In this document: piece by piece, positions 58,301-64,000 of the stretch
How the letters are laid out: every line of letters starts with the position of its first letter
Numbering within the stretch: the stretch's first letter is position 1
NCBI GenBank assembly: GCA_011525625.1
Contig: WYAX01000003.1
Location: forward strand, 186,001-250,000
Direction: 5' to 3'
Length of the DNA stretch: 64,000 nucleotides
Source of the DNA: Nitrospira defluvii
GTDB lineage: Bacteria; Nitrospirota; Nitrospiria; Nitrospirales; Nitrospiraceae
Translations under genes and position numbers: made by a program
Notes under the pieces: generated by a model
Databases searched by the model: none
Seen by the model: the letters and a program-made list of their open reading frames with translations, nothing else
What the model was told of the DNA's origin: nothing

Positions 58301-58768
58301 CCCTATAGTTGGGTTGACAGGGTCCGACCGAAATAGGAGATATAATTTAGCGTGTAGCGGGTGTCGGAGGAATAGTTTAACGATGACTTTCTGCTCTCTG
58401 ATTTGCTTGGCCAAGTTCCGCAAACCGGCTTCATCTTCATTGGTCGGAACGCCGACACTCAATTGTTCGCGAAACTCCTCGGCAAGCTTCTTTTTCAATC
58501 GGATTGCGGTGTTGTTGTCTATCTCAGCCTCATGTCTTATGAGGCTCAGGGCTTCGCGTAGTTCTTCTTGCGGCAACCTCTGCATTCCAACCAATAGACG
58601 GCAGCCATTCCCTTCCCCACCGGACCATTTCTCTATGTAGGTGTCGAGTTGTTTCCATCCGCGCAGATTAAAGTACCCCACACAGAAGTCAGCCCGATTA
58701 GCGACTTGAATGGTTTCGCGGAGTGCAGGGAGAAGGGATTGATCAATATTGTCAAAAATTCTTGGCAT
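55373..58768 (-). CDS. PLD-like nuclease fused to an SNF2-type helicase
   Basis: 1131 residues. The N-terminal phospholipase-D-like domain has HPLHAKLYLLFRSDP and LGSSNLTFAGL (HxK and SN pattern). The helicase core follows: GDVVGLGKTLMATALAKI (Walker A), VALIDESHNLRN (DESH box), LLSATPYNKTY. The second lobe has KVIVFTQFADTVRYL, LLATDVLSEGQNLQ and QRAGRVDRIGQ. Such proteins move on DNA and may cut it or recruit a nuclease. First gene of the methylase-AIPR operon. Confidence 0.92.
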   Translation of the reverse strand: MPRIFDNIDQSLLPALRETIQVANRADFCVGYFNLRGWKQLDTYIEKWSGGEGNGCRLLVGMQRLPQEELREALSLIRHEAEIDNNTAIRLKKKLAEEFREQLSVGVPTNEDEAGLRNLAKQIREQKVIVKLFLRHPLHAKLYLLFRSDPVNPTIGYLGSSNLTFAGLSKQGELNVDVLDHDACSKLAKWFEDRWTDRWCLDISAELVQVIEGSWARKEVLPPYHIYVKMAYHLSQEARAGLSEFRVPPEFGNRLFDYQVAAVKIAARHLNKRGGVLIGDVVGLGKTLMATALAKIFQDDHFTETLIICPKNLVPMWEDYVAEYRLLAKVLSITKAARELLELRRYRVALIDESHNLRNREGKRYRAIQEYLQKNECKCILLSATPYNKTYLDLSSQLRLFVPEDKDLGIRPENLLRRLGETEFIRRHQCPVRSLAAFEKSEHADDWRELMRLYMVRRTRSFIQENYADTDSSTGRKYLTFEDGTRSYFPERVPKTVKFRIDEQDPSDQYARLYAADVVATINALNLPRYGLANYIAASPHKPPTSTEGKQLQDLSRAGKRLMGFCRTNLFKRLESSGSAFQQSIERHILRNYIVLHAIERGLPIPLGTQDSGLLDTGNYDEDVDDEAASAELFEEDNGDEPKPKASLRLRSLPEFSKRAAETYEDYATQFKRRFKWLRPDLFVASLAKDLADDAANLLSVLQRCGDWNPNKDAKLDALHKLLTDRHPNEKVIVFTQFADTVRYLQAQLRARGVNQLAGVTGEDEDPTGYAWRFSPVSNKKRNKVAVDQELRILLATDVLSEGQNLQDGAIIVNFDLPWAIIRLIQRAGRVDRIGQMSEKILCYSFLPAEGVENLIRLRARVRQRLYENAEVVGTDEAFFEDEKERQKLLDLYHEKAGILDGDADTEVDLASYAYQIWKNAIDRFPELQKTIPALPPVVFSTKPHQATDKKPSGVLLYLRTAEGNDALSWVDQDGNNVTESQFEIIKAAECAPDTPGLPRQDNHHDLVRKGIDFVVVEEKSIGGQLGRPSGARFRTYERLKRYAEYVKGTLFDRPDLTKAIEEIHRFPLRQSATDTLNRQLRAGITDERLAELVMALREDDRFCIVQDEEQSGEPRILCSLGLAPAEHQKD

Positions 58769-59208
58769 TACGTTCCTAATGCTGTTGGTTGGTACCGTAA
58801 TTTAGCCTAACTTGCGGAAGAATACCTTCTTTCCTCAAATAAATCACTGGTCTTGGAGGGGAGGGCAGGAGATGCAGTTTGTGCAGAACACACTTGAACA
58901 GCAGAAAATGGTAGGCGGGCCGCTTTTCCGCGGCTCTTATTAAGCCTTTTGCTTCGGCTGCTCGTGCCGCTCAGTCCTAGCCGCTGCTTTCGGCGGTACC
59001 ACCACCCAGCCAATGCTTCCCACACGACCGTGTCGTTTTTTGACTCTCCTCTGACCTATTGTTGCTCCGCTTCCGGGAGACAGCCTTTCCGTGTAGTTTA
59101 TTGCTCTCCATTAGGTCAGCGTTCGAGACACCCCCCTGTTCGCATTCTATTTGCACTGGGATTGATCGTTCATGATCTGGCTGGCCATCGTGACTGAGAG
59201 CGGCATCG

Positions 59209-59396
59209 CTACTCGATAGGGCCATCGAACCGGTAGTCGGGTCGGTATCTGATGAGCTTATGGCGGATGTCGTCCTCCGAGAGCGAGCTGTGAAAGCGGT
59301 TCAAGAAGGCGATTTTGCCACGGATTCTGTCACGAATTGCCGAAACATCCGATAGCGAATGTTGGCTTAGGGCCAACTGGCTCTGCCATAGGCAAG
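59209..59396 (-). pseudogene. C-terminal remnant of an unidentified protein
   Basis: About 60 codons read coherently to a stop: SDVSAIRDRIRGKIAFLNRF, then IRHKLIRYRPDYRFDG. A stop codon lies directly upstream in the same frame and no start is evident. The pattern has the look of a conserved helical C-terminus, but I cannot name the family. Confidence 0.4.
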
Positions 59397-59621
59397 TTTA
59401 TCGTCCGGAGCCATTTCTCCATCACATAACCTTCCGAACTAAAAACGTTTCGATTGTCGTCCATTCCTCGCCGTTCGTCCCTATTGAAGCCGGTAATTTT
59501 ATTTCCATAAGTGCGGCCTATTGTTTCGATTCGTCCAGCCTATTGGTGTTTCTCCTCTCTGCGCTCATTAAATCCTAGTCGCTGTGCGGCGCCCAATGAC
59601 GATGTGTCTCGTGGGAATGGT

Positions 59622-59679
59622 GCGCACAAAAGCATAGGAAAGCGCACTAAAGCGCACATAAGCATAACTATGCATAGTT
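59622..59679. promoter_or_regulatory. Repeat array and palindrome upstream of the phage replication genes
   Basis: GCGCAC occurs three times (59622, 59642, 59652) and AGCATA twice (59631, 59661), ending in the perfect 14-bp palindrome AACTATGCATAGTT (59666-59679). The HTH gene begins 67 bp later. The array could be an operator bound by that HTH protein, or iteron-like Rep sites. Confidence 0.6.
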
Positions 59680-59746
59680 CCCGAGGTCGCGATGCTCGCG
59701 TAGTGTCTTCACCATGTTGAGTGATTGAGAAAGGGTGGTCTGACGG

Positions 59747-60034
59747 ATGTTACTCACGGCCAAAGAATTAGCCCAAGAGCTCGATGTGCATGTCTCAACA
59801 GTTCGACGGGCTTATCGTACGGGGCGGATTCCGTACGAACGCCTCTGCAAAATGTATTTGTTTGACCTCGAAAAAGTACGGCATGCGATGCGGCTTAACG
59901 GATTTACTCTCGTCGCGACCGAGGACGGCCTGCGCGCGACCGGCGGCGATAGCGGGCGGCGCGCGCAGCCGATCAGCCCCCGACTTGGTAAGACGGGGGC
60001 GTCTATCGCACAGAAGCCAAGGGGGAAGAAATGA
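59747..60034 (+). CDS. Phage helix-turn-helix (excisionase-like) protein
   Basis: 95 residues. The N-terminal two-thirds is a MerR/excisionase-type DNA-binding domain (LTAKELAQELDVHVSTVRRAY, with LFDLEKVRHAMR). The tail is basic and disordered. AAAGGGTGG precedes the ATG. It overlaps the Rep gene by ATGA and follows the repeat array, so it likely regulates the phage module. Confidence 0.85.
   Translation: MLLTAKELAQELDVHVSTVRRAYRTGRIPYERLCKMYLFDLEKVRHAMRLNGFTLVATEDGLRATGGDSGRRAQPISPRLGKTGASIAQKPRGKK
59976..60000. repeat. Hairpin inside the HTH gene, candidate replication origin
   Basis: GCCCCCG and CGGGGGC form a 7-bp stem with an 11-base loop ACTTGGTAAGA, 31 bp before the Rep gene. Rolling-circle origins often carry the nick site in such a loop near or inside rep. 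Alternative: a transcriptional attenuator within the coding region. Confidence 0.4.
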
Positions 60035-61023
60035 ACGGTTCTGGAGGATTCACCCAAACCATCGATTGGTTGGCCTTCACGCTGCCCAAAGCGGAAGTCG
60101 CCGACGTGATTGCGCTGATTGGTGGCGATTGGTTCCAGAGTGAGACCGGGTTTCGGGGCTACCCCGTCGCTCAACTCATGTCACAGGGCAAGACGGGTGT
60201 CGGCAAACTGGGGACGGGTGCTCCTCGCAATCCAAAGGAAGTGCATGTGGATCTATCAGCCGGGATTGTCTCCCAGTGGGATGAATCCAAGTTGAAGACC
60301 GTGTTGGCCTGGATCTTTTCCCAGAAAGGCCATGTGACCCGCATCGATGTGGCCTTGGACGACCGGGAGGCGTCTGTCGCAGTGGAGACCGTGCGCCTCG
60401 CCGTGGAGGCCGGACAGGTGGTGAGTCGTTCGAAGCAATTCAAAGTCATCCAAGCTTCGAATCATCGTGAAGGCGTCCGGACCGGCGAGACGCTCTACTT
60501 CGGGAGTCGAGAGAGTCAAACGATGCTCCGGGTCTATGACAAACGGCTGGAACTCCAAGCCAGAGGACGGGAAGACGCGGGATTGTATGGGGTTCGATGG
60601 GAACTGGAATTTAAACAGGATCGAGCTCAAGCCTGCGCCAAAGCCCTCCTTACGCTCGATCCCGAAGATTGGCGAGCGTTCCTAGTCGGCGTCCTCCGCT
60701 CCTATGTGGATTTTCGCGAGACCACGCGAGAAGCGGAATCCTATGAAAAGTATCGTGCGCCGTTGGTGAGCTGGTGGAAGGCCCTCACCGAAGGCTTCAT
60801 GCGCTGCCGGCTGGTGGTCGAACGCATTCAGCAGCGGTTGGATGATGTGGCCGCCTGGCTGGCGAACGCCATCAGTCCCATGCTCGCGGTGGTGGTGGCC
60901 TGTCGGGGCGATCAGTTTCTGTTCGAGATGATCTATGCGGGCACCAAACGATGGACGCAGAAGCACTTTGCTTTACTGAAGCAACGTAAGAGAGGCACCC
61001 CCTATGTCCTTAAGTTTTCATAA
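60031..61023 (+). CDS. Phage replication initiation protein (Rep_trans type)
   Basis: 330 residues. Family marks are GHVTRIDVALDDREASV (metal-ligand strand), TLYFGSRESQTMLRVYDKRLE (with the reactive tyrosine region), and YGVRWELEFKQDRA. It should nick the phage origin and start rolling-circle replication. The start overlaps the HTH stop by ATGA. Length and motifs fit inovirus Rep proteins. Confidence 0.9.
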   Translation: MNGSGGFTQTIDWLAFTLPKAEVADVIALIGGDWFQSETGFRGYPVAQLMSQGKTGVGKLGTGAPRNPKEVHVDLSAGIVSQWDESKLKTVLAWIFSQKGHVTRIDVALDDREASVAVETVRLAVEAGQVVSRSKQFKVIQASNHREGVRTGETLYFGSRESQTMLRVYDKRLELQARGREDAGLYGVRWELEFKQDRAQACAKALLTLDPEDWRAFLVGVLRSYVDFRETTREAESYEKYRAPLVSWWKALTEGFMRCRLVVERIQQRLDDVAAWLANAISPMLAVVVACRGDQFLFEMIYAGTKRWTQKHFALLKQRKRGTPYVLKFS

Positions 61024-61375
61024 CGGCGCCTGGCGGCGTGGCTGTCCTGGCTGTGGCGCGCATGGCGCGGCCTGCAAATGGGTGAATGGCGCATTATTTG
61101 TGAGCTGTACGGAATGTGATTCAGAATTTCAGTATCTCTCAAAATCTCGGCCGCTCGGCCGGGGCGTGTGGGTCAGGCGCTTAGCTGATCCGATTCAACA
61201 CTCAGCGGAAGGAGGCGATCACGATGCAAGTCAAAGCGGAGGGTGCAGTCCAGGGGTATGTGGAACGGAGGAGCCGGGAAGGGAAGGTCTTCAGATCGGT
61301 GGACTTCTATGTGAAGGGCAAAGATCCGGGGATTCTGCGCTTGGGTATTCCGGAAGACCAGATGACCTTAATTGA
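61004..61375 (+). CDS. Small zinc-ribbon protein
   Basis: Up to 123 residues, but only the first 80 or so look real: CPGCGAHGAACKW and FVSCTECDSEF form a CxxC...CxxC zinc ribbon. The rest overlaps the ssDNA-binding gene in another frame and may be translated as a non-conserved tail. It starts 20 bp inside the Rep gene with an AGAGAGG site, which suggests coupling. Function unknown; an accessory to replication is plausible. Confidence 0.6.
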   Translation: MSLSFHNGAWRRGCPGCGAHGAACKWVNGALFVSCTECDSEFQYLSKSRPLGRGVWVRRLADPIQHSAEGGDHDASQSGGCSPGVCGTEEPGREGLQIGGLLCEGQRSGDSALGYSGRPDDLN

Positions 61376-61487
61376 GGTCTGTAAACAAGCGGAAGGCAAG
61401 CAGGCCCGGGCCTCCATCGAAGTGCGGAAGTTCGAGCAGACGGGTCGTGTGTTCTTCGATTTGTCGGCTTTAGAACTCGTGAAGTAA
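61224..61487 (+). CDS. Phage ssDNA-binding protein (gV-like)
   Basis: 87 residues with an OB-like alternation: GYVERRSREGKVFRSVDFYV, then ASIEVRKFEQTGRVFFDLSA. Filamentous phages encode such a protein right after Rep to coat the single-stranded genome before export. AGGAGG lies 7 bases before the ATG. It overlaps the zinc-ribbon tail in another frame. Confidence 0.75.
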   Translation: MQVKAEGAVQGYVERRSREGKVFRSVDFYVKGKDPGILRLGIPEDQMTLIEVCKQAEGKQARASIEVRKFEQTGRVFFDLSALELVK

Positions 61488-61508
61488 CGGCTAGAGGGAG
61501 GAAGGCCG

Positions 61509-61583
61509 GTGGATCTGACGATTATTCTGGTCGCGATCTTCTTACTGGCCTTCCTCACCGGTCTTGGAGTTGGACGATTATGA
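61509..61583 (+). CDS. 24-residue membrane peptide (pVII/pIX-like)
   Basis: GTG start; the product is almost wholly one membrane helix (TIILVAIFLLAFLTGLGVG). GGGAGG lies upstream, and its TGA overlaps the ATG of the next gene. Filamentous phages encode tiny end-cap proteins at this place. It is a small but well-supported gene too short for automatic calling. Confidence 0.75.
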   Translation: MDLTIILVAIFLLAFLTGLGVGRL

Positions 61584-62848
61584 AGCTCCTTTCACTCACC
61601 GGTTATCTGTCGCTGATCTGGGGCCTCTTGGTCTCTTTCTGTCTGGCGCCAGCCGAATCTCTCGCGCAAACCGCCACGCAATATTCGCGGGTGGTCGCGC
61701 AAGCCGAACGCATGGCCTATCTGGCCGCGCAACGCTCGGCCTTCGCTTCTCAAGTTGCGACAGCAGCCGTGGCACCTTCCACCGCTTCTATGGCCGTACG
61801 CATGGTCGCCGGTCCCATCGGATGGGCAGCGCTGGGGGTCAGCGCCGGATTGGTCCTCGCCCAGATGTATTACTCACAAACTGACCTCTCTGCCGTGAAA
61901 ACCGCTGCATCCACGCCGGGCGGCTGGCAGGTCACAAGCTCGAACGCAGGCGTCCAGACGTTCCCTGGTTTCGGTACCAATACACCGGGTAATCCGGCCT
62001 ATCCCAATGCGACCATCCAGTTCAGCGCCACGAATGTGCCGCTCTGTGCAGTGGACACCGAGTATCAGCATGACTGGGTGGTGGGACCGTTTCAAAGCCT
62101 TAGCACGGCCGTCTTCTTCACCGGGAACTTCTTTGTGAATGGGCCTGCGGTCGGCGGATACACCTTGTATGTCTGCCATCGAAAAGGCATTCCCGGATCC
62201 ACCTCACCGATTCAAGAGGGTTTGATTCCGCCGACGCAGCAGCAAGTGGCCAACTTTGTCGGGGGCCTCCCGGCCAGTGATCCGAAGTCGGTCGAAGCTC
62301 ACACCAATCCGGTCGGCACCACTGGCACTACACAGCCGGCCGATACCACCATCTCCCAGGCGGTGGCGCCGACCGAGATGCCGACGACCGTGAAGCCGAA
62401 GCCTGTACCGGCCGGGGATATCGTCGTGGTGGATACGGTCCCACCTCCGGCGAGTACGCCCCAACAGAACACGCAACAGCAGACGACGACCACAACCACC
62501 ACCACAACCCAGAATCCGGACGGCTCGACCACGCAGCATGAAGAGACACAAGCCACGACCTCCTGCGCGGTTGGCTCCCATGAGAGCCGGACATTTGGAA
62601 CCGTCCTGCAAGCCCATCAAACCACGTGGGAGACGAGCGGGTTACTGGGTACGCTAAATCTCCTGAAGTCATTGACCTGGCCTTCGACCTTGCCGGTGAT
62701 TGCCTTGCCTTCAGCCTTCTTTGGCAGCCAGCAGGTGGACTTCAATCAATGGGCCTGGTTCTTCACGGTGCTGCGGACCTTGGTCATTGCCACAGCCTCC
62801 ATTGCGGCGTACCGCATCATCTTCGTCGGTGGAGGCCAAACGGCATGA
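61580..62848 (+). CDS. Minor coat / adsorption-type protein (TspB/pIII-like)
   Basis: 422 residues. A signal peptide (residues 1-29) is followed by an Ala-rich domain, a globular middle with paired cysteines (VPLCAVDTEYQHDW, LYVCHRKG), and a long Pro/Thr/Gln-rich linker with a run of nine threonines. The C-terminal end has a membrane anchor (VLRTLVIATASIAAYRIIFV). This matches adsorption proteins at the phage tip. It overlaps both neighbours by ATGA. The receptor-binding part usually varies, so homology may be weak. Confidence 0.8.
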   Translation: MKLLSLTGYLSLIWGLLVSFCLAPAESLAQTATQYSRVVAQAERMAYLAAQRSAFASQVATAAVAPSTASMAVRMVAGPIGWAALGVSAGLVLAQMYYSQTDLSAVKTAASTPGGWQVTSSNAGVQTFPGFGTNTPGNPAYPNATIQFSATNVPLCAVDTEYQHDWVVGPFQSLSTAVFFTGNFFVNGPAVGGYTLYVCHRKGIPGSTSPIQEGLIPPTQQQVANFVGGLPASDPKSVEAHTNPVGTTGTTQPADTTISQAVAPTEMPTTVKPKPVPAGDIVVVDTVPPPASTPQQNTQQQTTTTTTTTTQNPDGSTTQHEETQATTSCAVGSHESRTFGTVLQAHQTTWETSGLLGTLNLLKSLTWPSTLPVIALPSAFFGSQQVDFNQWAWFFTVLRTLVIATASIAAYRIIFVGGGQTA

Positions 62849-63120
62849 CCGCGATTCTCACGCTGATCTATTGCTGGCTGCAGGAGTTCTTCTTCTCGCT
62901 CAGCGATTGGGGCCTCGGCATCTGGGATTCGCTGCTTTCCGTGGCGGACAGCACGCTCGCCACCATTGGCACGGCAGGCCTCACGCTGCCGGTGATTCCG
63001 GATCAATACGCGTGGGTGCTGGGCGCGACGGGTATGAGTCAGGCGCTGGCCATCCTGGCGAGCGCCATGGGCACCCGGTTCATTCTGCAAACCATTCCAT
63101 TTGTGCGGTGGGGCTCATGA
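62845..63120 (+). CDS. DUF2523-family phage membrane protein (pVI-like)
   Basis: 91 residues with two membrane segments (around residues 2-20 and 60-82: LGATGMSQALAILASAMGTRF). DUF2523 proteins lie between the adsorption protein and Zot in inoviruses and are thought to cap the virion. The start overlaps the previous stop by ATGA. The frame is open further upstream, but that part shadows the previous gene. Confidence 0.85.
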   Translation: MTAILTLIYCWLQEFFFSLSDWGLGIWDSLLSVADSTLATIGTAGLTLPVIPDQYAWVLGATGMSQALAILASAMGTRFILQTIPFVRWGS

Positions 63121-63203
63121 ATCAGCTGGTGATCGGGTGGGCCTATGCCTGGACGGCGGTCTTAGCCCTGTGGATCTGGGTGTATCTCAGGAGTCTTCGA
63201 TGA
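63117..63203 (+). CDS. 28-residue membrane peptide
   Basis: A single membrane helix (IGWAYAWTAVLALWIWVYL) with a basic tail (RSLR). Its start overlaps the DUF2523 stop, and its stop overlaps the Zot start, both by ATGA, which supports translation. Role unknown; a small assembly or cap protein is plausible. Confidence 0.7.
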   Translation: MNQLVIGWAYAWTAVLALWIWVYLRSLR

Positions 63204-64000
63204 TCGAACTGTATGAAGGCGTGCCCGGATCGGGAAAGTCGTATCACGCGATCTGCGAGAAGTTTCTCCCCTGGGTGAAACAAGGTCGACGGCTCTATAT
63301 CGCCGTCGATGGGATCTATTTAGATCGTCTTTCCCTGTTCACCGGTATTGAACTGTCTACTCTCGAGCAACAGATCACCATCTGGAAGGATTCCGTCGAA
63401 GTCCTCCAAGCCTTTCCCCATGTCGAGCCGGGCTCAGCGGTCATCATTGACGAAGCCCAGACCGTCTTTCGGTCCATGCAGAAGGTCGAGCCAGGACTGC
63501 TGCGTTGGCTCGAAACTCATCGGCACTATGGCGTGGATATTCTGCTCATGAGCCAAGACTTCCGCCAGATGTCGCAAGGTGTCACGCGATTGATTGAAGC
63601 GACGGTGAAGTTTCGGAAGCTCAGCTTTGTCGGGCTCTCCAAAAAGTATCAGGGTAAGGTGCGCGGGAACCCGGAAGATAACGAAGTCATCCGGGCCTTT
63701 GTCGGGACCTATTCGCCGGCGATCTATGCCTACTATTCCAGTTATGCGTCGGCAGCCATTCGGGAAGAGAAGCGCAGTCATACCGTCTTTAAGTCGGCGC
63801 GGGTCGCGATCGGCATTGCCGCAGGACTGTTTGCCATCGGCCTCATGGTTTGGCGTCCATGGTCGTCGTTAAGTGCGAGCAAGCCAGTCTCTTCCGGCGG
63901 GTCAACTCCTGCCGCAACCACCACCATCGGCGCACCAGTCTCCGGTTCGGCGACTCTGCTGAATCCATTGGGCATGTCTTCTCCGACAGCAACTTCTCCG
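63200..64000 (+). CDS. zot: Zot-like phage assembly ATPase (cut by window edge)
   Basis: 267 residues visible. The N-terminal ATPase has Walker A YEGVPGSGKSYHA and Walker B AVIIDEAQTVF. A membrane helix (VAIGIAAGLFAIGLMVW) follows at about residues 206-222, then a Ser/Thr/Pro-rich periplasmic part that runs off the window. Zot/pI proteins drive virion assembly and export through the envelope. ATG at 63200 overlaps the stop of the 28-residue gene. Confidence 0.92.
   Translation, partial: MIELYEGVPGSGKSYHAICEKFLPWVKQGRRLYIAVDGIYLDRLSLFTGIELSTLEQQITIWKDSVEVLQAFPHVEPGSAVIIDEAQTVFRSMQKVEPGLLRWLETHRHYGVDILLMSQDFRQMSQGVTRLIEATVKFRKLSFVGLSKKYQGKVRGNPEDNEVIRAFVGTYSPAIYAYYSSYASAAIREEKRSHTVFKSARVAIGIAAGLFAIGLMVWRPWSSLSASKPVSSGGSTPAATTTIGAPVSGSATLLNPLGMSSPTATSP

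Larger units (their letters stand above)
58769..59746. other. 978-bp stretch between the defence operon and the phage module
   Basis: No intact gene. It contains a short protein-like remnant at 59209-59396, and the repeats listed at 59622-59679 just before the phage genes. It probably includes the promoters of both flanking units and the left part of the phage intergenic region. Confidence 0.5.
59747..64000 (+). mobile_element. Inovirus (filamentous phage) prophage module, right end beyond window
   Basis: Nine plus-strand genes in the classic order of filamentous phages: regulator, rolling-circle Rep, ssDNA-binding protein, tiny membrane peptide, adsorption-type minor coat protein, DUF2523 (pVI-like), tiny membrane peptide, and Zot (pI assembly ATPase). 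Most adjacent pairs overlap by ATGA. No major coat gene is certain in view. Zot is cut by the edge, so the right end and any integrase are unseen. Confidence 0.9.

Noticed and set aside
58807..59225. Two overlapping minus-strand open frames before the phage module
   Set aside because: Low-complexity Ser/Arg-rich products without a ribosome site or domain.
1..64000. CRISPR array
   Set aside because: No regularly spaced direct repeats of the right length were seen anywhere in the window.

Overview
The window looks like a piece of a GC-rich chromosome from a Nitrospira-like member of the Nitrospirota. That placement is an inference from the style of the core genes (phosphoketolase plus acetate kinase, FecI/FecR/TonB iron uptake, an MdtABC-type RND pump, polyferredoxin) and from memory, not from a search.

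Positions 1-25.9 kb are ordinary chromosome. An ackA-xfp operon makes acetyl phosphate and then acetate plus ATP. It is followed by a DsbA-like periplasmic thiol protein and a decayed multicopper oxidase. Next comes an iron-responsive unit on the minus strand: ECF sigma factor, FecR anti-sigma, TonB receptor with a signalling domain, DUF4198 protein and PepSY membrane protein. After it are a complete mdtA-mdtB-mdtC operon with an upstream LysR regulator, two MOSC proteins, small secreted proteins, a response regulator that has lost its phosphoacceptor aspartate, ada, a lipoprotein and an SGNH hydrolase.

Positions 26-29.7 kb are a scar zone. It holds a broken IS481-type insertion sequence with recognisable ends, a DUF5989 mini-protein, a polyferredoxin, and the C-terminal remnant of a tyrosine recombinase that runs into a 47-bp fragment of a tRNA-Lys(UUU) gene.

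Positions 29.6-37.8 kb are a complete integrated element (element B) bounded by two identical 47-bp copies of that tRNA 3' half. It carries a type IIG (MmeI-like) restriction-modification gene in one operon with TcmP and a DUF5131 (Gp37/Gp68) protein. Next to this lies a small replication-like module (helix-turn-helix, putative Rep, zinc protein), then a zinc-finger gene overlapping the integrase. The integrase is read through the right att copy.

From 37.8 kb to the right edge is a second element (element C), stacked on the first; its right end and the intact tRNA-Lys are expected beyond the window. It opens with a higBA toxin-antitoxin pair under a perfect operator. Then follows an unusual minus-strand cluster of envelope hydrolases: four consecutive predicted lipoproteins (alpha/beta hydrolase, DUF2235, beta-propeller lactonase-like, MBL-fold), a second DUF2235 protein with membrane helices, and a small membrane protein. 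Next are a small protein with two membrane helices, an S1/P1 nuclease pseudogene, and a tight defence operon (PLD-SNF2 helicase, Eco57I-type methylase, AIPR protein, possibly a fourth gene). The last 4.3 kb is an inovirus (filamentous phage) module with a candidate origin/operator array, HTH, Rep, zinc ribbon, ssDNA-binding protein, a 24-residue membrane peptide, an adsorption-type protein, DUF2523 protein, a 28-residue membrane peptide and Zot, mostly coupled by ATGA overlaps. Zot is cut by the window edge.

The most interesting parts are the lipoprotein hydrolase cluster, the PLD-helicase/methylase/AIPR operon, the RM-TcmP-DUF5131 operon, and the tandem tRNA-Lys island structure that carries them.
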